A stretch of 64,000 nt of DNA. Source: Alkalihalophilus pseudofirmus (GTDB taxonomy: Bacteria > Bacillota > Bacilli > Bacillales > Bacillaceae_D). Below the pieces are notes generated by a model that was not told where the DNA came from, searched no databases, and saw only the letters and a list, made by a program, of their open reading frames with translations. The translations under genes and the position numbers were made by a program. The stretch is taken from assembly GCF_029094545.1 (NCBI RefSeq), contig NZ_CP117835.1, positions 1,468,001 to 1,532,000 of the forward strand, in the 5' to 3' direction. Positions 1 through 8,400 of this stretch are shown piece by piece. Position 1 is the stretch's first letter; every line of letters begins with the position of its first letter.

Positions 1-372
1 CGTGAAATCCAGCAATTTCAACAGCGTATTAATGAATATATGCGGAAACATACGTATGCACCAGTATTAGAAATGGTGGATGTAGGGCTCTTTAAATTGG
101 ATCATGAAGCGTTAAATTACAGCGAAGCTCCTCATGTGAGAAGCCCGTATTACGATACGTATCTGCCGCTGTTATATACGAATGATGGAGAAATTGTGAT
201 TGATTATCGAATTGATCTTAATATGGCACTCAACGAATTCGAGCATGACTTTAAAGAAACCGAAGACATTCGCTCCATTTTAGTAGATAACTTTCCGATT
301 GTACCTGTAAGGTCCGTTCCATATACACTTGATGAAAACGGAGAGCCTGCCTACAATATCCGGCAAGAATAA
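1..372 (+). CDS. yphF: YphF-like protein, 3' end only
   Basis: The reading frame is open from the first base and ends with TAA at 370-372, so 123 C-terminal residues of a longer protein are present; an internal ATG at 40 is not the true start. No catalytic motif is visible. The name rests mainly on position: in B. subtilis yphF lies just upstream of spoIVA, as this gene does. A rho-independent terminator follows. The family has no known function that I can state, and the assignment could be wrong. Confidence 0.5.
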   Translation, partial: REIQQFQQRINEYMRKHTYAPVLEMVDVGLFKLDHEALNYSEAPHVRSPYYDTYLPLLYTNDGEIVIDYRIDLNMALNEFEHDFKETEDIRSILVDNFPIVPVRSVPYTLDENGEPAYNIRQE

Positions 373-432
373 GGTAAATAAGTAAGTGCAATTAAAGCAA
401 GGTCACACAAATCAATAAAAAGTTGGTCTAAA

Positions 433-477
433 GCCCCTTATCCATTGATATACATGTCAAAGGAAGGGGCATTTTTT
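433..477 (+). terminator. Rho-independent terminator after the yphF-like gene
   Basis: GCCCCTT at 433-439 pairs with AAGGGGC at 464-470 and a run of T follows. It separates the upstream gene from spoIVA. The rest of the 373-736 gap holds a possible spoIVA promoter and a doubtful 28-codon frame at 550-636. Confidence 0.75.
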
Positions 478-637
478 CTTTCTACCCCTTCTCGGTATAT
501 CTATCGAGACATCTTACTTCCTAGATCTATACTTCATTGAAGGTTGTGTATGGCAGTTGCCGCTGAAATCATTCCTATTTTATTAAATCTTTCTAAGAAG
601 GCTGATTTAGAAAATAAAATGCTTCTTTCCTGGTAGT

Positions 638-668
638 TGTCATAAATAATGGACAACATCATACACAT
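638..668 (+). promoter_or_regulatory. Possible sigma-E promoter of spoIVA
   Basis: A CATAAAT element at 641-647 is followed after 12 bases by CATACACAT at 660-668, resembling sigma-E -35 and -10 elements. spoIVA is known to be sigma-E dependent in B. subtilis. The match is by eye and the spacing is slightly short. Confidence 0.35.
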
Positions 669-736
669 GATAGTGTCTAAGATTTACGGAAGTTTATGAT
701 GAATCTCAAATCTTTACTCGATCGGGAGGGGATCAC

Positions 737-2215
737 GTGGAAAAGGTTGATATTTTTAAAGATATCGCAGAACGCACGGGCGGCGATATTTATCTAGGGG
801 TCGTAGGTGCGGTTCGGACAGGGAAATCGACATTCATTAAGAAATTTATGGAGCTTGTCGTACTCCCGAATATCGAAAATGAATCAGAAAAGGCTCGTGC
901 TCAAGATGAACTGCCGCAAAGTGCAGCGGGTAAAACAATCATGACGACAGAGCCGAAATTTGTACCTAACCAAGCAATTTCGATTCATGTAGATGAAGGG
1001 TTAGATGTTAATGTCCGCCTGGTGGACTGCGTTGGCTATGCTGTTCCTGGTGCTAAAGGATATGAGGACGAAAATGGTCCAAGGATGATCAATACTCCTT
1101 GGTATGAGGAGCCGATTCCATTTCAGGAAGCAGCTGAAATTGGAACAAGAAAAGTTATTCAAGAGCATTCTACTTTAGGAGTAGTGGTTACAACCGATGG
1201 TTCAATCGGGGAAATTCCTCGCTATGATTATATTGAATCAGAAACACGAGTCATTGAGGAATTAAAAGAAGTCGGAAAGCCATTTATTATGATTGTCAAC
1301 AGTGTAAGACCGCATCATCCTGACACAGAAAATCTGCGTCGTCAGCTTTCAGAAGAACATGATATTCCAGTGCTTGCGATGAGTATTGAAAGCATGACAG
1401 ATCATGACATTAACAATGTCTTAAGGGAAGTATTATTTGAATTCCCGGTACATGAAGTAAATGTTAATCTGCCGAGCTGGGTCATGGTATTAAAGGATGA
1501 TCACTGGTTAAGACAAAGTTATGAAGAATCTGTTCAGGAAACAGTGAAAGATATTAGACGATTGCGGGATGTGGATCGTGTCGTCGGACAATTTACAGAA
1601 TATGAATTTATTGATGATGCAAGGCTTGCAGGCATTGAGATGGGTCATGGGATTGCTGAGATTGATCTATATGCACCAGATGACTTATATGACCAAGTGT
1701 TAAAAGAGGTCGTTGGTGTGGAAATAAGAGGGAAAGATCACTTGCTCCAGCTCATGCAGGATTTTGCTCATGCTAAAGCTGAATACGATCAAGTAGCAGA
1801 GGCTCTAAGAATGGTGAAGCAGACAGGTTACGGCATTGCAGCCCCAGCCCTTTCTGATATGAGCTTAGATGAGCCTGAGATCATTCGTCAAGGGTCAAGA
1901 TTCGGGGTTCGTTTGAAAGCCGTCGCTCCTTCTATTCATATGATTAAAGTAGATGTAGAGAGTGAGTTTGCCCCAATTATCGGAACTGAAAAGCAAAGTG
2001 AGGAGCTCGTCCGCTATTTAATGCAGGACTTTGAAGAGAACCCGCTCTCTATCTGGAATTCTGATATCTTTGGTCGTTCGCTTAACTCTATTGTTCGAGA
2101 AGGAATCTCAGCTAAGCTTTCCTTAATGCCTGAGAACGCCCGCTATAAATTGAAAGAAACACTGGAGCGTATTATTAATGAAGGCTCAGGCGGATTGATT
2201 GCCATTATCTTGTAA
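737..2215 (+). CDS. spoIVA: Stage IV sporulation protein A, spore-coat morphogenetic ATPase
   Basis: SpoIVA polymerises on the mother-cell face of the outer forespore membrane using ATP and forms the basement layer on which the coat is built; it also guides cortex formation. The 492-residue length equals that of B. subtilis SpoIVA. An N-terminal P-loop, GAVRTGKST at residues 24-32, lies in a TRAFAC-type NTPase domain, followed by the middle and C-terminal domains needed for filament formation and membrane targeting. The GTG start at 737 has GGGAGGGG about 6 bases upstream. The gene is monocistronic, with its own terminator. The hbs gene that normally follows is missing. Confidence 0.96.
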   Translation: MEKVDIFKDIAERTGGDIYLGVVGAVRTGKSTFIKKFMELVVLPNIENESEKARAQDELPQSAAGKTIMTTEPKFVPNQAISIHVDEGLDVNVRLVDCVGYAVPGAKGYEDENGPRMINTPWYEEPIPFQEAAEIGTRKVIQEHSTLGVVVTTDGSIGEIPRYDYIESETRVIEELKEVGKPFIMIVNSVRPHHPDTENLRRQLSEEHDIPVLAMSIESMTDHDINNVLREVLFEFPVHEVNVNLPSWVMVLKDDHWLRQSYEESVQETVKDIRRLRDVDRVVGQFTEYEFIDDARLAGIEMGHGIAEIDLYAPDDLYDQVLKEVVGVEIRGKDHLLQLMQDFAHAKAEYDQVAEALRMVKQTGYGIAAPALSDMSLDEPEIIRQGSRFGVRLKAVAPSIHMIKVDVESEFAPIIGTEKQSEELVRYLMQDFEENPLSIWNSDIFGRSLNSIVREGISAKLSLMPENARYKLKETLERIINEGSGGLIAIIL

Positions 2216-2230
2216 TTATATCCTGCCAAA

Positions 2231-2277
2231 AAAGCAAAAGGTTCCTCACTGCCTGAGGTTCCTTTTGCTTTTTCTTT
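2231..2277 (+). terminator. Rho-independent terminator of spoIVA
   Basis: A long stem (AAAGCAAAAGG then CCTCA, pairing with TGAGG then CCTTTTGCTTT) is followed by a T-rich tract. It isolates spoIVA from mtrB. Confidence 0.85.
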
Positions 2278-2446
2278 TCTTAATGTGCTAAGCTTTATAT
2301 AGTAAGCTATACGTACATACTGGTTATCATCAAATCGTTTGTTTATTGAAATAATGATTGTGAATAAAAGATTGAAATAAAAAATAACTAAATGGTTTTT
2401 TATGGACCAAATGAAAGATACGGCAAGGGTTTAAGGAGAGATATGG

Positions 2447-2665
2447 ATGAGCAATGAAAATCAATTTTTTGTGATAAAAGCAAAAGAAAATGGTGTAAAT
2501 GTGATAGGGCTTACAAGAGGGTCGGATACACGCTTTCATCATTCAGAGAAACTTGATAAGGGAGAGGTTATGATTGCTCAGTTTACTGAACATACTTCTG
2601 CCGTCAAAGTGCGGGGAAAAGCAGTGATTCAGACAAGCCACGGCACAATGGATACGGAAGAATAA
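2447..2665 (+). CDS. mtrB: TRAP, tryptophan RNA-binding attenuation protein
   Basis: TRAP assembles into a ring of 11 or 12 subunits that binds tryptophan between subunits and then wraps RNA carrying repeated GAG/UAG triplets, ending transcription of the trp operon and blocking translation of target genes. The 72-residue product matches TRAP along its length, including [19 protein letters not shown] and the KxKxR-type RNA-contact region near residues 55-58. The ATG at 2447 follows AAGGAGAG. In B. subtilis folE (mtrA) precedes mtrB in one operon; here mtrB stands alone between two terminators. Its target leader is in this window at 12382-12549. Confidence 0.96.
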   Translation: MSNENQFFVIKAKENGVNVIGLTRGSDTRFHHSEKLDKGEVMIAQFTEHTSAVKVRGKAVIQTSHGTMDTEE

Positions 2666-2690
2666 AAGCAGGGAACCCTGCTTTTATTTA
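2664..2690 (+). terminator. Rho-independent terminator of mtrB
   Basis: AAAGCAGGG and CCCTGCTTT form a 9-bp stem with a 2-base separation, starting on the mtrB stop codon and followed by a T-rich run. Confidence 0.8.
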
Positions 2691-2730
2691 CTATCTATAA
2701 AGTTTTTCGTTCGTAGGATTATGTAAATTA

Positions 2731-2739
2731 TGCTATAAT
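2731..2739 (+). promoter_or_regulatory. Extended -10 promoter of the hepS operon
   Basis: TGCTATAAT fits the extended -10 form TGnTATAAT. The -35 region (TTCGTA, 18 bases upstream) is poor, which is tolerated with an extended -10. It would drive the hepS-to-hepT operon, and transcription would start about 75 bases before the hepS start codon. Confidence 0.5.
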
Positions 2740-2822
2740 AGATAGCGGTTTAAGTCAGATAAAAGCAAGTAATTTAGTCGTTTGTTGTGATTTTATGATG
2801 GATGCGATTTGGAGGAAGTAAA

Positions 2823-3611
2823 ATGGTGAGGATCAGTCAGTTTAATGACAAAGTAAGAGAACTAAAAAAAAGCTTTAACAGCTTAACGAAGCATTCTTAT
2901 TTAGAGCGCTATATTGAAGTGCCGGCTATTGATGAGGACAAGGTGCGCTTTTTATATGCGATGCTAAGTGAACATGCATCAAAAAAAGAAGCAAAAGCAT
3001 ATACATTGGCAGCTGTGCTGGCTCAAGCTGCACTTGATGTACATGAAGCGATCTCCCTCCATAAACTCCAAACAGATTCCGTACGAAAAAATCGTCAGCT
3101 TACAGTGCTCGCTGGTGATTATTACAGCAGTCTTTATTATTATTTACTAGCAGAAGAAAAGCAAATTCCTATGATTCGCATCTTCAGTCATTCGATTCAG
3201 GAAATAAATGAACATAAGATGAATATCTACGAGGCAGATGAGCTTACATACACTGATGCAAAAAGAAATGTAGAAAAAGCAGAATCGATTCTTTTGCAAA
3301 ATATAGCAAATCATTATAATCAAAATTACTGGAAGGAAATCTTTAATGATTTCTTCTTTTTAAAACGGTTGGTCTTTGAACGCAATGAGTTTATAAAAGG
3401 TAAGAACTTGCCCATTATGGAGACTTTATTTCAAGAAGCAAGGCACCCAGATTCAGTGCTTGCGTTATGTGAACAAAAAATAGAAGACTTAAAGGACAAG
3501 CTTTTAAATACAAGCCAGCGTCTTCAAAAATATGAGGGCTTTATTATTGAACATATTGATCAGTTAATCAATACAACGGACTACGATGAGTACGTAGCAG
3601 AAAAAGGGTGA
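2823..3611 (+). CDS. hepS: Heptaprenyl diphosphate synthase component I
   Basis: HepS is the non-catalytic subunit of the two-part synthase that makes the C35 side chain of menaquinone-7; it works with HepT encoded downstream. The product is about 262 residues, close to the B. subtilis length, rich in helix, with no Asp-rich catalytic motif, as expected. I chose ATG 2823 because GGAGGAAG lies just before it; the in-frame ATG at 2802 overlaps no usable ribosome site. It starts an operon with menG, prenyltransferase, ubiX, mqnA and hepT, so a complete quinone head and tail set is co-transcribed. Confidence 0.88.
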   Translation: MVRISQFNDKVRELKKSFNSLTKHSYLERYIEVPAIDEDKVRFLYAMLSEHASKKEAKAYTLAAVLAQAALDVHEAISLHKLQTDSVRKNRQLTVLAGDYYSSLYYYLLAEEKQIPMIRIFSHSIQEINEHKMNIYEADELTYTDAKRNVEKAESILLQNIANHYNQNYWKEIFNDFFFLKRLVFERNEFIKGKNLPIMETLFQEARHPDSVLALCEQKIEDLKDKLLNTSQRLQKYEGFIIEHIDQLINTTDYDEYVAEKG

Positions 3612-3617
3612 GGGAAA

Positions 3618-4328
3618 ATGACTCAAACGAAAGAAGAACGTGTTCACCAAGTGTTTGAATCGATCTACAAGCGATACGATATGATGAACTCAGTTATATC
3701 TTTTCAACGTCATAAGGCTTGGCGGAAAGATACGATGAAAAGAATGAATGTACAGCCAGGTGATCATGCTCTGGATGTTTGCTGCGGGACAGCAGATTGG
3801 ACGATTGCCCTTGGGGAAGCTGTAGGTCATAACGGTAAAGTCGAAGGACTTGATTTTAGCAAGAATATGTTATTAATCGGGGAAGAAAAGGTTAAGGAAC
3901 ATAAAATGAAGCACGTTTCCTTGCGTCATGGTAATGCTATGGAGCTGCCTTATGCTGATGAAACCTTTGATGTTGTCACAATCGGCTTTGGGTTAAGAAA
4001 TGTACCCGACTACATGCAAGTATTAAAAGAGATGCACCGGGTCGTAAAAAAAGGAGGAAAAGTGGTTTGTTTAGAAACATCGCAGCCTACAATTCCTGTC
4101 TTTAAAAACCTCTATTTCTTTTATTTCCGCAGGGTCATGCCTGTTTTTGGTAAAGTGTTTGCTAAAAGTTATGACGAATATTCATGGTTACAAGAGTCAA
4201 CGATGTCGTTCCCAAATCGAGAGAAGCTGGCTGAGATGTTCCGTGAAGCTGGATTTGAACGTGTTGACGTGAAGCCTTACTCTGGAGGGGTAGCTTGTAT
4301 GCACCTTGGGGTAAAGGGTAAAAATTAG
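3618..4328 (+). CDS. menG: Demethylmenaquinone methyltransferase
   Basis: This enzyme carries out the last step of menaquinone synthesis, the SAM-dependent C-methylation of demethylmenaquinone; the family (UbiE/MenG) also serves ubiquinone in other bacteria. The SAM-binding motif DVCCGTADW lies at residues 53-61, and the family motif GFGLRNVPD is near residue 120. Length 236 residues is normal. It begins 6 bases after hepS, with a GTGAGGG ribosome site inside the hepS stop region. Older B. subtilis papers call it menH. Confidence 0.95.
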   Translation: MTQTKEERVHQVFESIYKRYDMMNSVISFQRHKAWRKDTMKRMNVQPGDHALDVCCGTADWTIALGEAVGHNGKVEGLDFSKNMLLIGEEKVKEHKMKHVSLRHGNAMELPYADETFDVVTIGFGLRNVPDYMQVLKEMHRVVKKGGKVVCLETSQPTIPVFKNLYFFYFRRVMPVFGKVFAKSYDEYSWLQESTMSFPNREKLAEMFREAGFERVDVKPYSGGVACMHLGVKGKN

Positions 4329-4352
4329 TCAATTAGAATTGGAGCAGATATC

Positions 4353-5216
4353 GTGGTTAGAAAGTTGAAAATCATCTTAGAAATGATTAAGTTTGAACAT
4401 ACTGTGTTTGCATTGCCTTTTGCCTATTTTGGGGCAATACTCGGAAGTTTTATTGTAAATGAAACATGGCCCACTCTTATGCAATGGGTCTGGATTACTG
4501 TTGCGATGGTTGGAGCAAGAAGTGCAGCGATGTCTCTTAACAGAGTGATTGACGAAAAGATTGACAAATACAATCCTAGAACAGCTGACCGTGCTATACC
4601 AGCTGGTCTGATTTCAAAAATTGAAGTCATGTTCTTCATTATAATTTCATTTGCCATGTTGATTTACGCTGCCTTTCAATTAAATCAATTAGCCGTTTAT
4701 TTATTACCTTTAGCGGTATTTTTCCTTGTTATTTATTCCTATACAAAGCGATTTACATGGGCTTGTCACCTTATATTAGGTATTACAATCGCGCTCGCAC
4801 CATTAGGTGGATGGGTCGCTGTAACCGGATCGGTTTCTTTTGAAGCATTTGTTCTATTTACAGCAGTAGCCCTGTGGACAGCAGGATTTGATGTCATTTA
4901 TGCGACTCAAGATGCTAATTATGATCGTGAGCGAGGACTATATTCCATTCCTAGCCGATTTGGTATTAGAAAAGCACTTATTCTTGCAAAACTTTTCCAC
5001 GTCATTAGTTTTGCAGCCTTTTTCCTTTTATTCCTTATTACTCCTCTAAGCTGGCTTTATTTAATTGGGGTGATTATTGCTGGATTGATTATGATTTATG
5101 AGCATTCCTTAGTATCTGCAGATGATCTCTCAAAAGTCGGGGTAGCCTTTTTTACGATGAATGGAATTCTTAGCTTAGTCATGTTTATCTTTACAGTAGG
5201 AGATGTTTGGTTATGA
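4353..5216 (+). CDS. ubiA: UbiA-family prenyltransferase of menaquinone synthesis
   Basis: An integral membrane aromatic prenyltransferase that attaches the heptaprenyl chain to the ring precursor. Two Asp-rich motifs of the UbiA superfamily are visible, NRVIDEKID at residues 63-71 and DVIYATQDANYD at 180-191, within a protein of about eight membrane segments. It is more like 4-hydroxybenzoate prenyltransferases (called MqnP in futalosine organisms) than MenA. Its neighbours ubiX and mqnA support the substrate being a futalosine-route naphthoate, but the substrate is inferred. The start is GTG 4353 after TTGGAGC. The stop overlaps the ubiX start. Confidence 0.88.
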   Translation: MVRKLKIILEMIKFEHTVFALPFAYFGAILGSFIVNETWPTLMQWVWITVAMVGARSAAMSLNRVIDEKIDKYNPRTADRAIPAGLISKIEVMFFIIISFAMLIYAAFQLNQLAVYLLPLAVFFLVIYSYTKRFTWACHLILGITIALAPLGGWVAVTGSVSFEAFVLFTAVALWTAGFDVIYATQDANYDRERGLYSIPSRFGIRKALILAKLFHVISFAAFFLLFLITPLSWLYLIGVIIAGLIMIYEHSLVSADDLSKVGVAFFTMNGILSLVMFIFTVGDVWL

Positions 5217-5815
5217 GTGAGCGTATAGAAAAGATCATGACAGTAGGAATAACTGGAGCGAGCGGCGGTATGTACGGTGTTCGTCTAACACAAGAGCTGC
5301 TCCGTCAAGAATATAAGGTTCACCTCGTATTAACAGAAGCCGCTTGGCAAGTGTTTAAAGAGGAATTACTTTTAGATACAACGGATCGCGAAAAAGTAAT
5401 TCATGAACTATTTGGTGATTTGCCTGGTGAGCTGCATACTCATGATCTTCATGACTATGCAGCTCCTATTGCAAGCGGTTCCTATCGAAGTGCCGGCATG
5501 GTTATTATTCCTTGTTCAATGGGGACTTTATCTGGTATGGCGCATGGGGCTTCCGGAAATCTGCTTGAACGTACGGCAGATGTTATGCTTAAAGAAAAGA
5601 GAAAACTGGTTATTGTACCTAGAGAAACACCGTTGCATGACATTCACTTGGAGAATATGCTTAAACTTTCAAAGATGGGGGCTACGATCCTGCCAGCAAT
5701 GCCTGGTTATTACCATCTACCTAAAACAATTGATGATTTGATTAATTTTCTTGTTGGAAAAGCATTAGATAGTCTCGGAGTGGAGCATACATTATTTACC
5801 CGCTGGGGGGAATAA
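5213..5815 (+). CDS. ubiX: UbiX-type flavin prenyltransferase
   Basis: UbiX joins dimethylallyl phosphate to FMN to make prenylated FMN, the cofactor of UbiD-type decarboxylases. The flavin-binding GITGASGG motif is at residues 12-19 and the family pattern PCSMGTLSGMAHG is present. Length about 200 residues is typical. ATG 5213 overlaps the preceding stop as ATGA, with AGGAG about 10 bases upstream. In futalosine organisms UbiX and UbiD homologues are thought to decarboxylate the prenylated naphthoate; no UbiD partner is in this window and it should lie elsewhere. Confidence 0.9.
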   Translation: MSERIEKIMTVGITGASGGMYGVRLTQELLRQEYKVHLVLTEAAWQVFKEELLLDTTDREKVIHELFGDLPGELHTHDLHDYAAPIASGSYRSAGMVIIPCSMGTLSGMAHGASGNLLERTADVMLKEKRKLVIVPRETPLHDIHLENMLKLSKMGATILPAMPGYYHLPKTIDDLINFLVGKALDSLGVEHTLFTRWGE

Positions 5816-5816
5816 C

Positions 5817-6662
5817 ATGTCTTTAGTTATCGGTGAAATTTCTTATACTAATATATTGCCTCTTTATTATGATTTAGACAGAGAGTATTTAGAGAGCCAA
5901 GGTTGTATTATCAAACCACAAGTGCCTTCAGAATTAAACAGAGAAATGTCTGCTGGGCGAGTCGATGTTGGAGGAATTTCCTCTTTTGCCTATGCTGAAA
6001 ATAAAGATCATTTCACGTTGTTTCCTAATCTGTCTGTATCAGCTCTGGGGAAGGTCGGGTCGATTTTTTTATTTTCTAAAGTGCCGATTCATCAGTTAAC
6101 AGCAAAAAAGGTTGCTTTGACTTCCACGTCGGCAACCTCTACCCATTTGCTTAAAATCATACTTGAACGGTTTTATGAACAGTCCCCAAGATATACAACG
6201 ATGAAGCCGAATATACATAAGATGCTCTCAGATCACGATGCTTGCTTGTTAATTGGTGATGAAGCGATAGTGGCTTCATTCAATAAAAGAGAAGAACTTT
6301 ATCAATATGACCTTGGAGAGCTTTGGTATAAGCATACAGGGATGCCGATGACATTTGCAGTATTAGCGATAAGAAACGAAGCCATTGATCATAACAGCCA
6401 CTTAGCTGGTACATTGTATCGATCATTTCTCGAAAGTAAAAAGCGAAGTGAAAAGAGTCATTATCAGCCTATGATTCAAGATATTTTAAAGACCTATGGC
6501 GGCGATAAATCTTTTTGGGAAGACTACTTTAACAATTTAATATATGATTTTAGTAATAGAGAACAGCGAGGGTTAATGCTTTATTATCAGCTTGCTTATG
6601 ATTTAGGATATTTAAGTGAACCTGTTGAATCAATACATGTTTGGAAAGCTGTAGGAAGCTGA
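5817..6662 (+). CDS. mqnA: Chorismate dehydratase MqnA, futalosine pathway
   Basis: MqnA removes water from chorismate to give 3-enolpyruvylbenzoate, the committed first step of futalosine-type menaquinone synthesis. The protein has the fold of a periplasmic-binding protein but no signal peptide. Typical features are the N-terminal IGEISYTNILPLYY, GGISSFAYA near residues 57-65, and LLIGDEAI near 140. Length 281 residues. It begins 1 base after the ubiX stop with a strong GGGGGG ribosome site. This gene is the main evidence that this strain uses the futalosine route instead of the classical menFDHCEB route of B. subtilis. Confidence 0.9.
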   Translation: MSLVIGEISYTNILPLYYDLDREYLESQGCIIKPQVPSELNREMSAGRVDVGGISSFAYAENKDHFTLFPNLSVSALGKVGSIFLFSKVPIHQLTAKKVALTSTSATSTHLLKIILERFYEQSPRYTTMKPNIHKMLSDHDACLLIGDEAIVASFNKREELYQYDLGELWYKHTGMPMTFAVLAIRNEAIDHNSHLAGTLYRSFLESKKRSEKSHYQPMIQDILKTYGGDKSFWEDYFNNLIYDFSNREQRGLMLYYQLAYDLGYLSEPVESIHVWKAVGS

Positions 6663-6685
6663 CCTTGCGTAGTAAGGTGGATAAG

Positions 6686-7657
6686 ATGAAACTAGCCGAT
6701 ATTTATATGCAATTTCAATCAGATATAACAATTATCGAACAAGAGCTAGAAGCTTCTGTTCAAGCACGCCATGATGTCCTGAAAAACGCTTCAACCCATC
6801 TTTTAAAGGCAGGGGGAAAACGGATTCGTCCGGTTTTTGTGTTGCTTGCTGCTAAATTTGGTACATACGATATACATGTGTTGAAAAATATTGCTGTTCC
6901 CTTAGAACTTGTACATATGGCTTCTTTGGTTCATGATGATGTCATTGACGATGCTGAACTTAGGCGGGGCAAACGTACAGTGAAATCTCAATGGGATAAC
7001 AAAGTAGCGATGTATACAGGTAACTATATTTTTGCAAAGGCAGTCGAAGCATCTGCTTATTTTGATCACCCGCGCGTTCATCAAGTGTTGTCTAATACGC
7101 TTGTTGAGATGTGTATTGGAGAAGTAGAGCAGATCCGTGATCAATATAACTGGGGGCAGAACTTAAGAGTCTATTTTAGAAGGATTAAACGTAAGACTGC
7201 TTTATTAATTGCCGTGAGCTGTGAGCTGGGTGCATTAGCTGCAGATGCAGACCCATTCATTCAAAAGCATTTATATAACTTTGGATACAATGTGGGGATG
7301 TCTTTTCAAATTACAGATGACATCCTAGACTTTGTTGGTACAGAAAAGCAATTAGGCAAACCTGCAGGCGATGATTTAAGGCAGGGGAATGTCACGCTTC
7401 CTGCACTCTATGCCATGCATCATGATGAAGAGATTTCACATTTAATTAAAAACATGCTTAATAATGAATTTCCTGAAAATATTGATATGGAGCCCATCTT
7501 AAAAGCGGTAAAAGAATCAGGGGGGATCGATTATTCCATTGAGATGAGTGATCGCTTCCTCCAAAGAGCCTATGATTCTTTAGAAAAACTGCCTGATTGT
7601 GAAGCGAAGAATTATTTAAAAGAGATTGCGGCCTATATCGGAAAACGGAAATTTTAA
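6686..7657 (+). CDS. hepT: Heptaprenyl diphosphate synthase component II
   Basis: HepT is the catalytic subunit that elongates farnesyl diphosphate with isopentenyl units to the C35 chain, together with HepS. Both Asp-rich motifs are present: DDVID at residues 84-88 and DDILD at 211-215, which hold the magnesium ions. The length from ATG 6686 is 323 residues, close to B. subtilis. An in-frame TTG at 6641 overlaps mqnA and has no ribosome site, whereas AAGGTGG precedes ATG 6686. It ends the quinone operon at a terminator. Confidence 0.95.
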   Translation: MKLADIYMQFQSDITIIEQELEASVQARHDVLKNASTHLLKAGGKRIRPVFVLLAAKFGTYDIHVLKNIAVPLELVHMASLVHDDVIDDAELRRGKRTVKSQWDNKVAMYTGNYIFAKAVEASAYFDHPRVHQVLSNTLVEMCIGEVEQIRDQYNWGQNLRVYFRRIKRKTALLIAVSCELGALAADADPFIQKHLYNFGYNVGMSFQITDDILDFVGTEKQLGKPAGDDLRQGNVTLPALYAMHHDEEISHLIKNMLNNEFPENIDMEPILKAVKESGGIDYSIEMSDRFLQRAYDSLEKLPDCEAKNYLKEIAAYIGKRKF

Positions 7658-7660
7658 AGT

Positions 7661-7687
7661 AGAGAGCCAGAGTGCTCTCTTTATTTG
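7661..7687 (+). terminator. Terminator of the quinone operon
   Basis: AGAGAGC at 7661-7667 pairs with GCTCTCT at 7674-7680, followed by a T-rich stretch. Confidence 0.75.
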
Positions 7688-7740
7688 TATATACAACTGG
7701 AAATGAATGCGGTTTATTGAATATTTCTGTAAAATAATGA

Positions 7741-7769
7741 TTGAGAGTGTTTAGAATGTTTGCTATAAT
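7741..7769 (+). promoter_or_regulatory. Sigma-A promoter of ndk
   Basis: TTGAGA at 7741-7746 and TATAAT at 7764-7769 are separated by 17 bases, with TG one base before the -10 (TGCTATAAT). Confidence 0.78.
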
Positions 7770-7834
7770 AAACGAGGTTAGTTGATTAGTTAATTAATAT
7801 ATAGTTTATGATTATGAGAGCGAGGGTGTTTTAA

Positions 7835-8278
7835 ATGGAACGTACATATTTAATGATTAAGCCTGATGGAGTACAACGTAATTTAATCGGAGAAGTTGTT
7901 TCGCGCTTTGAAAAGAAAGGGTTTACATTAGTGGGCGCTAAATTGATGACGGTTACAAAAGATCTTGCAGAGACTCATTATGCAGAACATAAAGAACGTC
8001 CTTTCTTCGGAGAGCTAGTTGATTTCATTACTTCAGGTCCAGTTTTCGCAATGGTTTGGGAAGGTGAAAATGTGATCTCGACTGCTCGTACAATGATGGG
8101 AGCAACAAACCCAGCTGAAGCTGCACCAGGAACGATCCGCGGTGATTATGGTGTACAAGTAGCTATGAATGTTATTCACGGTTCTGACTCTCCTGAGAGC
8201 GCGAAGCGTGAAATCGGAATCTTCTTTGAAGATGCAGAGTTAAACAACTATGAAAAAGTTGTAAGTAAGTGGGTTTAA
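7835..8278 (+). CDS. ndk: Nucleoside diphosphate kinase
   Basis: Transfers the terminal phosphate between nucleoside tri- and diphosphates through a phosphohistidine. The N-terminal [20 protein letters not shown] and the catalytic His in [12 protein letters not shown] (about residue 114) are intact. The 147-residue length is standard. It has its own promoter and terminator, and sits between hepT and cheR as in B. subtilis. Confidence 0.97.
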   Translation: MERTYLMIKPDGVQRNLIGEVVSRFEKKGFTLVGAKLMTVTKDLAETHYAEHKERPFFGELVDFITSGPVFAMVWEGENVISTARTMMGATNPAEAAPGTIRGDYGVQVAMNVIHGSDSPESAKREIGIFFEDAELNNYEKVVSKWV

Positions 8279-8287
8279 GGATGATCC

Positions 8288-8318
8288 ATACCTGTTCAGC
8301 TGAGCAGGTATTTTTTTG
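8288..8318 (+). terminator. Terminator of ndk
   Basis: ATACCTG pairs with CAGGTAT and is followed by a run of T. Confidence 0.85.
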
Positions 8319-8400
8319 TGTAAACGATCGGTTTAAATCAGCCGATATACCTAATGTGGAAAAAATGAAACCGATTGTTTAAGGTAAGGGGACCTGACAG

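Noticed and set aside
4424-4657. Minus-strand frame within the prenyltransferase gene
   Set aside because: It is an antisense shadow without a ribosome site, like the other antisense frames in the window.
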